The notes below the pieces were generated by a model. The model saw only the letters and a list, made by a program, of their open reading frames with translations, ran no database searches and was not told the DNA's origin. A stretch of DNA of 11,694 nt. Source: JBFYTX01 sp964442335. Lineage in GTDB: Bacteria; Chloroflexota; Dehalococcoidia; Dehalococcoidales; RBG-16-60-22. Shown here piece after piece: positions 1-6,457 of this stretch. The position numbers and the translations under genes are program-made. Each line of letters starts with the position of its first letter. The first letter of the stretch is position 1. The stretch covers positions 1-11,694 of the forward strand of contig CAYTZI010000067.1 of assembly GCA_964442335.1 (NCBI GenBank), read 5' to 3'.

Positions 1-103
1 TGTCATTCTGAGGAGCGAAGTGACGAAGAATCTCGGGGTAAGGGAGGTCGCTATACGAATAAACCCCGCCACTCCGAGACCCTTCGCTTCGCTCAGGGTG
101 ACA
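1..103. repeat. Imperfect inverted-repeat element (REP/MITE-like)
   Basis: The ends are TGTCATTCTGAG (1-12) and CTCAGGGTGACA (92-103). They are reverse complements except at two positions, and both of those become G-U wobbles in RNA, so a transcript would still fold. A second paired block, TCTCGG (31-36) with CCGAGA (74-79), lies inside. The left arm carries GCGAAG and the right arm two overlapping CTTCGC copies. No open frame with coding character crosses it. It resembles short non-coding palindromic repeats scattered between genes. I see no second copy in this window, and the element may begin before base 1. Confidence 0.7.
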
Positions 104-211
104 AGTACCAAACAAACCGAACCTTGAATACTGAATATAAACCTGTTTGAGAGGGGGATTAAGGGGGTGAGTATCAAAAACCAAACTTAAACAAACAGTA
201 CCCCCCGGAAT
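104..211. other. Non-coding leader with a half copy of the CTCACCCC repeat
   Basis: Between the first repeat and the pst promoter there is no credible gene. Bases 149-171 (reverse complement CTCACCCCCTTAATCCCC...) resemble one arm of the palindromes at 4624-4699 and 9247-9320, but no matching second arm is present. The rest is AT-rich sequence running into the PHO-box repeats. Confidence 0.5.
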
Positions 212-250
212 TTAACACAACCTTAACATTCCCTTAAACCGCCTTTAAAG
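212..250 (+). promoter_or_regulatory. PHO box: four 11-bp direct repeats upstream of pstS
   Basis: TTAACA (212-217), TTAACA (223-228), TTAAAC (234-239) and TTAAAG (245-250) start exactly 11 bp apart, one helical turn. PhoB and PhoP response regulators bind tandem sites with this period, and B. subtilis PhoP half sites resemble TTAACA. The array sits where the -35 region of the TACAAT -10 box at 260-265 would be, the arrangement of an activator-dependent PHO promoter. The position directly ahead of a phosphate transporter makes phosphate-starvation control the natural reading. The regulator itself is not encoded in the window. Confidence 0.85.
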
Positions 251-259
251 TCCCGCGTT

Positions 260-265
260 TACAAT
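260..265 (+). promoter_or_regulatory. Probable -10 element of the pst operon promoter
   Basis: TACAAT matches the sigma70 -10 consensus at five of six positions and lies ten bases past the last PHO-box repeat. No good -35 hexamer is present 17 bp upstream; that place is taken by the repeats, as in activator-dependent PHO promoters. Transcription would begin near 272, so an ATG at 271 could not be the start codon on this transcript. Confidence 0.6.
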
Positions 266-294
266 TAATCATGAAAGAGATGATTAAGAGTAAA

Positions 295-309
295 AAGGAG
301 AACCAATTG
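295..309 (+). promoter_or_regulatory. Ribosome binding site that sets the TTG start of pstS
   Basis: AAGGAG (295-300) lies six bases before TTG (307-309), which is in frame with the rest of pstS. The upstream in-frame ATG at 271 has no Shine-Dalgarno sequence and coincides with the expected transcription start. Confidence 0.75.
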
Positions 310-1236
310 TTCAGGTCAGTTAAAAAATGGCTCATCCCCCTGGCGCTGGCGCTGGCGGCCGCCATCTTAGTTACCGGCTGCGGCAGCGGCGCGACCACAC
401 CCGTACCCACGCCGCCCATCGGGCCGGGGACGCCTTCTCTCACGGGCTCGTTCAAAATCATCGGCTCGAACACGGTAACGCCCCTGAGCTCGATATGGGC
501 GGAAAACTTCATGGAAGCCAACCCGCAGGTCAGTATCGCGGTCAGCGGGCCGGGCTCCGGGGTGGGCATTGCCGCCCTTATCGACGGCACCACGGACGTC
601 TGCCAGGCTTCACGGGCGATAAAGGAAGCGGAGATAGCCCAGGCACACGAAAAGGGCGTCGACCCCTACGAAATACAGGTCGCCACGGACGCCCTGTCCG
701 TCGTGGTGAACCCGGCCAACCCGGTGGATGAACTGACCATCGCGCAGCTCTCAGGGATTTACACCAACCAGATAACCAACTGGAAAGAGGTCGGCGGCAA
801 CGACTTGCCGATAGTCGCCCTCTCCCGCGACAGCAACTCCGGCACCTTTGCCTACTTCCTCGAGGACGTCGTCCAGATGCCGGGGCTGCCCACGGCGGAC
901 AAGACGCTACAGTACGGCGGCAAGGTGCTGATGCTCCCCTCGACTCAAGAGGGCATCACACAGGTCGCGAAAAACTCCAACGCCATCTTCTACTCCGGCC
1001 TGGGGTACGTCAACGACACCGTGAAAGCAATCGGCGTGAAAAAGACCGCCGACGACCCGGCGGTAAAGCCGAGCGTGGCCACCGCCCTGGACGGCACCTA
1101 TCCGATATCACGTCCCCTTTTCTACTACACCAACGGAGCGCCGACGGGCGTTATCAAGTTCTACATAGACTACTGCCTCTCCCCGGAAGGTCAGGAGGAA
1201 GTGCTGACGGCCGGCTTCGTGCCGCTGCCTCAATAA
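307..1236 (+). CDS. pstS: Phosphate ABC transporter, phosphate-binding lipoprotein PstS
   Basis: Captures inorganic phosphate outside the membrane and hands it to the PstCA channel. With the TTG start the protein is 309 residues: a short basic n-region (RSVKK), a hydrophobic stretch (about 8-21) and a lipobox LVTG-C with the lipidated cysteine at 25. A Pro/Thr/Gly linker (30-45) then leads to the periplasmic-binding-protein fold. Phosphate-contact loops typical of PstS are visible: GSNTVTPL (53-60), GPGSGVGIA (81-89) and SRDSNSGT (173-180). The C-terminal part (FYIDYCLSPEGQEEVL) is also typical. The open frame extends to ATG 271, but that would add 12 residues that include the ribosome binding site, so I prefer TTG 307. 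First gene of the pst operon, 18 bp before pstC. Confidence 0.95.
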   Translation: MFRSVKKWLIPLALALAAAILVTGCGSGATTPVPTPPIGPGTPSLTGSFKIIGSNTVTPLSSIWAENFMEANPQVSIAVSGPGSGVGIAALIDGTTDVCQASRAIKEAEIAQAHEKGVDPYEIQVATDALSVVVNPANPVDELTIAQLSGIYTNQITNWKEVGGNDLPIVALSRDSNSGTFAYFLEDVVQMPGLPTADKTLQYGGKVLMLPSTQEGITQVAKNSNAIFYSGLGYVNDTVKAIGVKKTADDPAVKPSVATALDGTYPISRPLFYYTNGAPTGVIKFYIDYCLSPEGQEEVLTAGFVPLPQ

Positions 1237-1254
1237 GGGAGTAGAACCGAATAA

Positions 1255-2193
1255 GTGCTGCAGCAAGAGATTGCCCCCGCAGCCGCGGCGGTCCCCGACC
1301 GGGGACTTAAACGGCGGCTGCGGCTGGGCGAAAGGATTGTTGAGGGCTGGATATTCCTGGCGGGAATGCTGGCGATAGTAGTCCTGCTGGGGATTATCTT
1401 TATCCTGCTCAAAGAAGGCCTGCCCGTCTTTGGCCATACCAATCCCTGGGACTTCCTCTTCGGCACCAGGTGGTATCCCCTCGCCGACCCTCCCGTCTTC
1501 GGCATCGCGCCGTTCTTCGTGTCCACCCTGATGATAACGCTTATTTCCACGGCGGTGGCGGTGCCCGTCGGCGTGGCCTGCGCCGCCTATCTGTCCGAGG
1601 TGGCCCCGGCAAGAATCAGCGAGGCGGTAAAGCCCGTGATAGAGATACTGGCGGGCATACCCTCGGTGATGATGGGGTTCATCGGGCTGGCGCTGCTTTC
1701 GCCTTTCGTACAGAGCCTGTTCAACCTGCCCACGGGGCTCTGCGGGCTCACGGCGGCGATAATGCTCTCGCTGATGAGCCTGCCGATAATCGTCAGCGTC
1801 TCCGAGGACGCGCTGCACGCCGTGCCCGGAGAGTTCAAAGAGGCCTCTTACGCGCTCGGGGCAACGAAGTGGGAGACGATATGGCACGTGTGCATACCCG
1901 CCGCCCTCTCCGGCATAGCCGCCGCCATCATGCTGGGGGTGGGGAGGGCGATAGGCGAGACGATGACGGTCCTGATGGTGGCCGGAAACGCCCTGGCGGT
2001 GCCCGCCTCGCCTACCGACCCCATGACCACGATGACCGCCGCCATAGCCAACGGCATCGGCAACGCCGTCCGCGGCGGCCCGCAGTACCAGGCCATCTTC
2101 GCCATCGGGCTGGTGCTGTTCATCCTGACCCTGGCGGTCAACATCATCGCCGAAAGGGTGCTGGAGCGGCAGAAAAGGAAATTCCCCAGGTAG
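1255..2193 (+). CDS. pstC: Phosphate ABC transporter permease PstC
   Basis: One of the two membrane subunits that form the phosphate channel with PstA. The protein has 312 residues, the usual family length. A cytoplasmic N-terminus rich in Arg/Lys (16-27) precedes a first membrane helix (31-52). An outside loop (53-85) and the remaining helices (about 86-112, 128-150, 163-183, 217-245 and 278-300) follow. The EAA coupling loop that docks on PstB is clear at about 197-221 (ASYALGATKWETIW...P), and GRAIGET (230-236) is a typical PstC motif. It starts at GTG 1255, directly after an in-frame stop at 1252-1254, so no longer start is possible. The nearest purine-rich site, AAGGGAG (1235-1241), is rather far upstream. 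It is followed by pstA after six bases. Confidence 0.96.
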   Translation: MLQQEIAPAAAAVPDRGLKRRLRLGERIVEGWIFLAGMLAIVVLLGIIFILLKEGLPVFGHTNPWDFLFGTRWYPLADPPVFGIAPFFVSTLMITLISTAVAVPVGVACAAYLSEVAPARISEAVKPVIEILAGIPSVMMGFIGLALLSPFVQSLFNLPTGLCGLTAAIMLSLMSLPIIVSVSEDALHAVPGEFKEASYALGATKWETIWHVCIPAALSGIAAAIMLGVGRAIGETMTVLMVAGNALAVPASPTDPMTTMTAAIANGIGNAVRGGPQYQAIFAIGLVLFILTLAVNIIAERVLERQKRKFPR

Positions 2194-2199
2194 TAAAAA

Positions 2200-3063
2200 A
2201 TGACGACGGCCGTTTTAAACTCGCGTAAAATCACCCAGCAGACCGCTTTTATGTTTCTAGCGCTGGCCACGGTCATTACCGTGACGCCGGTGCTGTTCAT
2301 CATCATCTACACGGTCGTCCAGGGGGGCGGGGCGATAAGCTGGGACTTTGTCTCCCAGTTCCCCTCGCAGGCGGGCAAAGCCGGCGGCATCTTCCCGGCC
2401 ATTATCGGGACTTTTTACCTCATGCTGGGCACCCTCATTTCCGCTCTGCCCGTCGGGGTGCTGGCGGGGATTTATCTCACCGAATACGCGCGGGACAACT
2501 GGCTGACACGGCTCGTCAATCTGGCTATCGTGAACCTGGCGGGCGTGCCGAGCATCGTTTTCGGGCTTTTCGGGCTGAGCGTGTTCGTGCTGGCATTTAA
2601 CTTCGGGCTATCGCTGCTTTCGGCCAGCCTGACCCTGGCCGCCCAGGCGCTGGCGATGGTCATCACGACTTCCCGCGAGGCGCTGCTGGCCGTGCCGAGG
2701 GAATACCGGGAAGGCAGCCTGGCCGTGGGCGTGACGAAATGGCAGACGGTGCGGCACATCGTTCTGCCCCAGGCCATGCCGGGCATCATCACCGGGGCGG
2801 TCCTGGCGATAAGCCGCGCCGCCGGGGAGACCGCGCCGATACTGGTGGTGGGGGCGGCTTTCCTGCTTCCCGCCCTGCCGAATTCGCCTTTCGACCAGTT
2901 TATGGCGCTGCCCTATCACCTCTACACCACCGCCGCCCACATCCCCAACATGCCCAAACAGACGATATGGGGCATCGCCCTGATGCTCCTTATCGTGGTG
3001 CTTTCCTTTGATATCCTGGCGGCGGCCATCAGAATCAGAACGAGGCGGAGGAAACATCTATGA
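2200..3063 (+). CDS. pstA: Phosphate ABC transporter permease PstA
   Basis: Second membrane subunit of the phosphate channel. The protein has 287 residues with hydrophobic helices at about 18-40, 64-92, 104-133, 138-157, 193-222 and 255-277. The EAA loop contacting PstB is at about 170-196 (REGSLAVGVTKWQTVRH...), followed by the characteristic SRAAGETAPIL (205-215). The basic C-terminus (RIRTRRRKH) fits a cytoplasmic end. ATG 2200 follows the pstC stop by six bases with no strong Shine-Dalgarno, so translation is probably coupled to pstC. Its stop codon overlaps the pstB start as ATGA at 3060-3063. Confidence 0.96.
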   Translation: MTTAVLNSRKITQQTAFMFLALATVITVTPVLFIIIYTVVQGGGAISWDFVSQFPSQAGKAGGIFPAIIGTFYLMLGTLISALPVGVLAGIYLTEYARDNWLTRLVNLAIVNLAGVPSIVFGLFGLSVFVLAFNFGLSLLSASLTLAAQALAMVITTSREALLAVPREYREGSLAVGVTKWQTVRHIVLPQAMPGIITGAVLAISRAAGETAPILVVGAAFLLPALPNSPFDQFMALPYHLYTTAAHIPNMPKQTIWGIALMLLIVVLSFDILAAAIRIRTRRRKHL

Positions 3064-3881
3064 ACATCAACATCAGCGTGCCGGATATTGCCCAGAGGCC
3101 CGTGGAGCAATGCGCCACCAAGATAAACGCGGTAAATGTGAACCTGTTTTACGGCGCTTTCCAAGCCCTCAGAAACATCTCTCTGGATATACCGTCGTGC
3201 GCGATAACGGCCATCATCGGCCCGTCCGGCTGCGGCAAGTCGTCCCTGCTGCGTCTTTTTAACCGCATGAACGACCTTATTCCCGGGGCGAGAGTGGAAG
3301 GTAACGTTGAGCTTGACGGTATTCCCATCTACGAACCTAAAATCGACGTCGTGGAGCTGAGGAAAAGGGTGGGCATGGTCTTCCAGAAGCCCAACCCCTT
3401 CCCGATGTCGGTATTCGAGAACGTCGCCTACGGGCCCAAAAGGCACAGTATAAAAGGCCGGGGCCGGCTGGAGGAAACCGTGGAGAAAAGCCTGCGGCAG
3501 GCGGCGCTCTGGGACGAGGTCAAGGACAAGCTGGGGCAGTCCGGGCTGGCGCTCTCCGGGGGGCAGCAGCAGCGGCTCTGCATCGCCCGGGTGCTGGCGG
3601 TGGAGCCGGAGGTGATTCTGATGGACGAGCCGTGCAGCGCCCTCGACCCCGTCGCCACGCTGAAAATCGAGGACTTGATGCGCAGCCTGTCCGGGGAATA
3701 CACTATTATCATCGTCACCCACAACATGCAGCAGGCGGCGAGGGTATCGGACACGACCGCCTTCATGATGATGGAGCCGGACAGGGCGGGAACGCTGGTG
3801 GAATACGGCCCGACCGCCCGGCTGTTCACCAACCCTAAAGACAAGCGCACCGAAGACTACATCACCGGTCGGTTCGGGTAG
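3060..3881 (+). CDS. pstB: Phosphate ABC transporter ATP-binding protein PstB
   Basis: The ATPase that drives phosphate import; works as a dimer on the inner face of PstC-PstA. The protein has 273 residues. Walker A is GPSGCGKSS (54-62), the Q-loop glutamine is in FQKPNPFPMS (Q109), the ABC signature is LSGGQQQR (165-172), and Walker B is VILMDEP (185-191) with catalytic Glu190. The D-loop is SALD (193-196) and the switch histidine is H221 in VTHNMQQAAR. The end TEDYITGRFG is diagnostic of PstB rather than of other ABC ATPases. About 20 extra N-terminal residues and a small insertion near 239-244 distinguish it from the 257-residue E. coli protein. A ribosome binding site, GGAGG (3047-3051), precedes the start, which overlaps the pstA stop by four bases. 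Confidence 0.97.
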   Translation: MNINISVPDIAQRPVEQCATKINAVNVNLFYGAFQALRNISLDIPSCAITAIIGPSGCGKSSLLRLFNRMNDLIPGARVEGNVELDGIPIYEPKIDVVELRKRVGMVFQKPNPFPMSVFENVAYGPKRHSIKGRGRLEETVEKSLRQAALWDEVKDKLGQSGLALSGGQQQRLCIARVLAVEPEVILMDEPCSALDPVATLKIEDLMRSLSGEYTIIIVTHNMQQAARVSDTTAFMMMEPDRAGTLVEYGPTARLFTNPKDKRTEDYITGRFG

Positions 3882-3896
3882 CCTTAAGGAGAGAAA

Positions 3897-4565
3897 ATGG
3901 AGACGAGAACGGCATTTCACAAGAGACTGAGGGAGATACAGGACGATATCCTGGCGATGGGCAGCATGGTCAGTAAAGCCATCCTGCGCTCCGTCGAAGC
4001 GCTCAAGGAGCGCGACCTGGAACTGGCCGGGCAGATTATCGACGACGATAAGAAGGTAAACCACAAACGGTTCGAAATCGAGGAAAAGTGCGTGGAGCTC
4101 ATCGCCACGCAGCAGCCCATGGCGAGCGATCTGCGGACTATCCTGGGGGTGCTGAACATCGTGTCCGAGGTGGAGCGCATCGGGGACTACGCCGAGGGCA
4201 TTGCGAAAATAGCCGTGATGATAGGGGACGAGCCGCCGCTGAAGCCCCTTATCGATATCCCCCGCATGGCGGAGCAGACGGCGGATATGCTGCGTCGCAG
4301 CCTGGACGCCTTTATCAACCGGGACGCGGAGGCGGCCAGGAAAATCAGCGACGAGGACGACGTCATCGACCATCTTTACGACCAGGTCTTCCGCGAGCTG
4401 CTGACATTCATGGCGGAGGACCCCAAGACCATCACGCGGGCGACGCGGCTGATATGGGTGGCGCATAACCTGGAGCGCGCCGCCGACCGCGTTACCAATA
4501 TCTGCGAACGGGTGGTCTTCGTGGTGACGGGCAAGATGGAGGAAATCGGGGCTTCAAAGTATTGA
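3897..4565 (+). CDS. phoU: Phosphate signalling regulator PhoU
   Basis: Negative regulator linking the Pst transporter to the phosphate sensor kinase and limiting phosphate uptake. The protein has 222 residues, all helical in appearance, arranged as two repeats of a three-helix bundle. Each repeat carries the metal-binding E-x3-D motif of the family: EVERIGDYAEGI (E93, D97) and NLERAADRVTNICE (E193, D197). The conserved ATQQPMASDLR element is at 70-80. A good ribosome binding site, AAGGAGAG (about 3886-3893), precedes the ATG, and the gap to pstB is 15 bp. It closes the operon; the sensor kinase and response regulator are not adjacent on this side. Confidence 0.95.
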   Translation: METRTAFHKRLREIQDDILAMGSMVSKAILRSVEALKERDLELAGQIIDDDKKVNHKRFEIEEKCVELIATQQPMASDLRTILGVLNIVSEVERIGDYAEGIAKIAVMIGDEPPLKPLIDIPRMAEQTADMLRRSLDAFINRDAEAARKISDEDDVIDHLYDQVFRELLTFMAEDPKTITRATRLIWVAHNLERAADRVTNICERVVFVVTGKMEEIGASKY

Positions 4566-4570
4566 CATAA

Positions 4571-4608
4571 GCATAATCAATTAGCGTTAAAAAACAATGA
4601 TTATATGC
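4571..4608. repeat. Weak AT-rich inverted repeat after phoU
   Basis: GCATAATCA (4571-4579) and TGATTATATGC (4598-4608) are imperfect reverse complements, with a perfect 7-bp core (ATAATCA/TGATTAT). The stem is AT-rich, the loop long, and no T tract follows, so I do not call it a terminator. It may be chance. Confidence 0.25.
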
Positions 4609-4623
4609 AGTTGATTTTCAGCA

Positions 4624-4699
4624 CTCACCCCCTCTCCAGTCATGTATATCTTTTATTGCCCGCCAATGTCTCCGGCTGGAGAGGGGATAAAGGGGTGAG
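4624..4699. repeat. Palindromic repeat, CTCACCCC...CTCTCCAG family, copy 2
   Basis: The ends CTCACCCC (4624-4631) and GGGGTGAG (4692-4699) are exact reverse complements, and CCCCTCTCCAG (4629-4639) pairs perfectly with CTGGAGAGGGG (4676-4686). The left arm is shorter than the right because the bases separating the two blocks are missing. The same blocks occur at 9247-9320. It is non-coding, with an AT-rich middle, and lies between convergent operons. Confidence 0.8.
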
Positions 4700-4741
4700 G
4701 TCAGCACCGACAACCAAAAGCAAACAGAACCCCAAAAAGGG

Positions 4742-4776
4742 GGGCGGGGCGCCTTGGCGCCCCGCCCGTTTCTTTT
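4742..4776 (+). terminator. Strong intrinsic terminator, probably bidirectional
   Basis: A perfect 12-bp GC stem, GGGCGGGGCGCC (4742-4753) with GGCGCCCCGCCC (4756-4767), is followed by GTTTCTTTT (4768-4776). It would end pst-phoU transcripts about 175 bases after phoU. Read on the minus strand, the same stem starts 22 bases after the stop of the glutamate-synthase-like gene and is followed by CCC then TTTTT (complement of 4734-4738), so it can plausibly stop that operon too. The tight two-base loop probably opens to six bases. Confidence 0.85.
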
Positions 4777-4789
4777 ACCGTTATATATT

Positions 4790-6457
4790 TTATTCGTACG
4801 AGCGCAGTCGCGGGAAGGAGTCCCGGTACCCGAACGAAGAGCTTATCGCGTCCGGAACGGCGTGGCGCCCGTCGAGGATGTCCATCGCTTCTTCCCGGTA
4901 GGCGTTCATCAGGTAAGGAATGTCGGTGACGCCGGCGCACTCCTCGGTCAGCGACATGATGTCGTCGCGGCTGATGGCCGGCACGCTGAAGCACCGCGCG
5001 CCCGCCATCATCTGCTGGAGTCCCACCCTTATCTTTTCGGCGTAGCTGTAAATGCCCAGCGCGCCGAGGGGTAGGGTCTTCATCTCGTCCGGCCCCACCA
5101 GGTCCTTGACCTCTTCGTAGCAGATGAAGATTTCCTCCGGCGTGGTGCCGAACTGGCTGACCGTGTTGGGCAGCTTGCCCTCTTTAATCCACTTCTGGAT
5201 GTTCTTGCCGACCATCCCCGGAATCATCAGGGCCCGCCCCATGCAGACGGCCTTGACGAACGGCGCGCCCAGAGCCAGCGCCTTGAAAACGCCGTCCTCG
5301 CTGCTGAAGCCGCCGCCGAAGGCGATATCCGGCACGCGCTCTCCCCGGTTGGCCAGGCGCTTGCAGAACTGGTAGGCGGCCGCGTGCAGGTAGAGACTGG
5401 GCATGCCCCACTCCTCCATCATCCGCCAGGGGCTCATGCCGGTGCCTCCCCCCGCGCCGTCGATGGTCAGGAGGTCGATTTTCGCTCTGGACCCCCACTT
5501 GATGGCCATGGCCAGCTCGCGCAGGCCGTAGGCGCCGGTCTTCAGCGTGATGCGCTTGAAACCCAGTCCGCGCAGCCGCTCGACCTCGGCGTAAAAGCCC
5601 TCTTCATCGATAAAGCCGAGGCGGGAGTGGCGCTCGAACTCTTTCAGCGAGCCGTCCTCGAAAGCGGCCCGGCTGAGGGGATGGGAGGGGTCGGGGGTAA
5701 CGATATAGCCGCGCTTCTGGAGCTCTAAAGCGCGCTCCAGGCTGTCCACTTTAATCTCGCCGCCGATGCACTTGGCGCCCTGGCCCCACTTGAGCTCGAT
5801 GGTGTCCAGGCCGTGCTTGCGGATGACGTACTCGGCGACGCCCAGGCGGGTGTCCTCGACGTTCATCTGCACCAGTATCTCGCCGTAGCCTTTGTGGTAT
5901 CTCTTATACACTTCTATACGGCGGTCCATGTCCGGCGCGGACGTTATCTTGCCGTTCTTGTCCAGCTCCAGCTGGGGGTCGATGCCGCAGACGTTCTCGC
6001 CGCAGACGAGGGTAACGCCGCTCAGGGCCGCGCCGACCGCGAAGTGGTCCCAGTTCTTGCGGGCTATCTCCGTCGAGCCCAGCGCGCCGGTGAATACCGG
6101 CACCCTCATCCTCACCTTTTTGTCCCAGCCGTATTCCGTCCCGGTGTTGACCGCCGGGAAGATGGCGGTATCCGAGTCCGGCGTCACCCCTTCCGGCAGC
6201 CCCGTGGCGCCCAGCGCGTACCCCTGGATATTGAGGTGAGAGTAATCGATGGGGTAGTCTTTATCGCCGCCGGCGGTGATGTCCCCGAAAGGTCCGGGGT
6301 AAATCAGCTCGCGACTGCGGAAGGTGGCTTTGAACACCTCGCAGTTGCCGGTGCATCCGTCGATACACCTCGAGCAGATGCCGCTCGAGGGCGCTACGTT
6401 CCGGGACCGGTTGGCGGTCCTGGTGGCGTCATCTGAATTTGGCCTCTGTAAGTTCAT
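4790..6457 (-). CDS. FMN-binding glutamate-synthase-like protein (GltB central-domain family)
   Basis: A 555-residue protein related to the FMN-binding barrel of glutamate synthase large subunit. Matching motifs are WGQGAKCIGGE (224-234), an ITLKTGAYG strand (303-311), the FMN phosphate loop TIDGAGGGTGMSP (331-343), and FGGGFSSEDGVFKALALGA (380-398). The N-terminus has a cysteine cluster C28-x2-C31-x3-C35-x3-C39 that could hold a metal or Fe-S centre. Missing relative to full GltB are the N-terminal glutaminase domain, the C-terminal GXGXG domain, and the cysteines of the [3Fe-4S] site after the barrel. It therefore cannot use glutamine by the classical route on its own, and its substrate is unknown. 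The start has AAGGAG (complement of 6465-6470) seven bases upstream and overlaps the preceding gene's stop as ATGA, so translation is coupled. Family assignment is firm; reaction is not. Confidence 0.88.
   Translation of the reverse strand: MNLQRPNSDDATRTANRSRNVAPSSGICSRCIDGCTGNCEVFKATFRSRELIYPGPFGDITAGGDKDYPIDYSHLNIQGYALGATGLPEGVTPDSDTAIFPAVNTGTEYGWDKKVRMRVPVFTGALGSTEIARKNWDHFAVGAALSGVTLVCGENVCGIDPQLELDKNGKITSAPDMDRRIEVYKRYHKGYGEILVQMNVEDTRLGVAEYVIRKHGLDTIELKWGQGAKCIGGEIKVDSLERALELQKRGYIVTPDPSHPLSRAAFEDGSLKEFERHSRLGFIDEEGFYAEVERLRGLGFKRITLKTGAYGLRELAMAIKWGSRAKIDLLTIDGAGGGTGMSPWRMMEEWGMPSLYLHAAAYQFCKRLANRGERVPDIAFGGGFSSEDGVFKALALGAPFVKAVCMGRALMIPGMVGKNIQKWIKEGKLPNTVSQFGTTPEEIFICYEEVKDLVGPDEMKTLPLGALGIYSYAEKIRVGLQQMMAGARCFSVPAISRDDIMSLTEECAGVTDIPYLMNAYREEAMDILDGRHAVPDAISSSFGYRDSFPRLRSYE

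Noticed and set aside
2922..4466. A 514-codon open frame on the minus strand across pstA, pstB and phoU
   Set aside because: It is antisense to three genes with full family motifs. Its translation is rich in His, Arg and Gly as expected from the complementary strand of GC-rich codons, and shows no domain.
4605..4901. Small plus-strand open frame after phoU
   Set aside because: It crosses a palindromic repeat, the terminator and the end of the opposing gene; not a plausible coding sequence.
4790..6457. Calling this gene glutamate synthase large subunit (gltB)
   Set aside because: The glutaminase domain, GXGXG domain and [3Fe-4S] cysteines are absent, so the classical reaction cannot be assumed.
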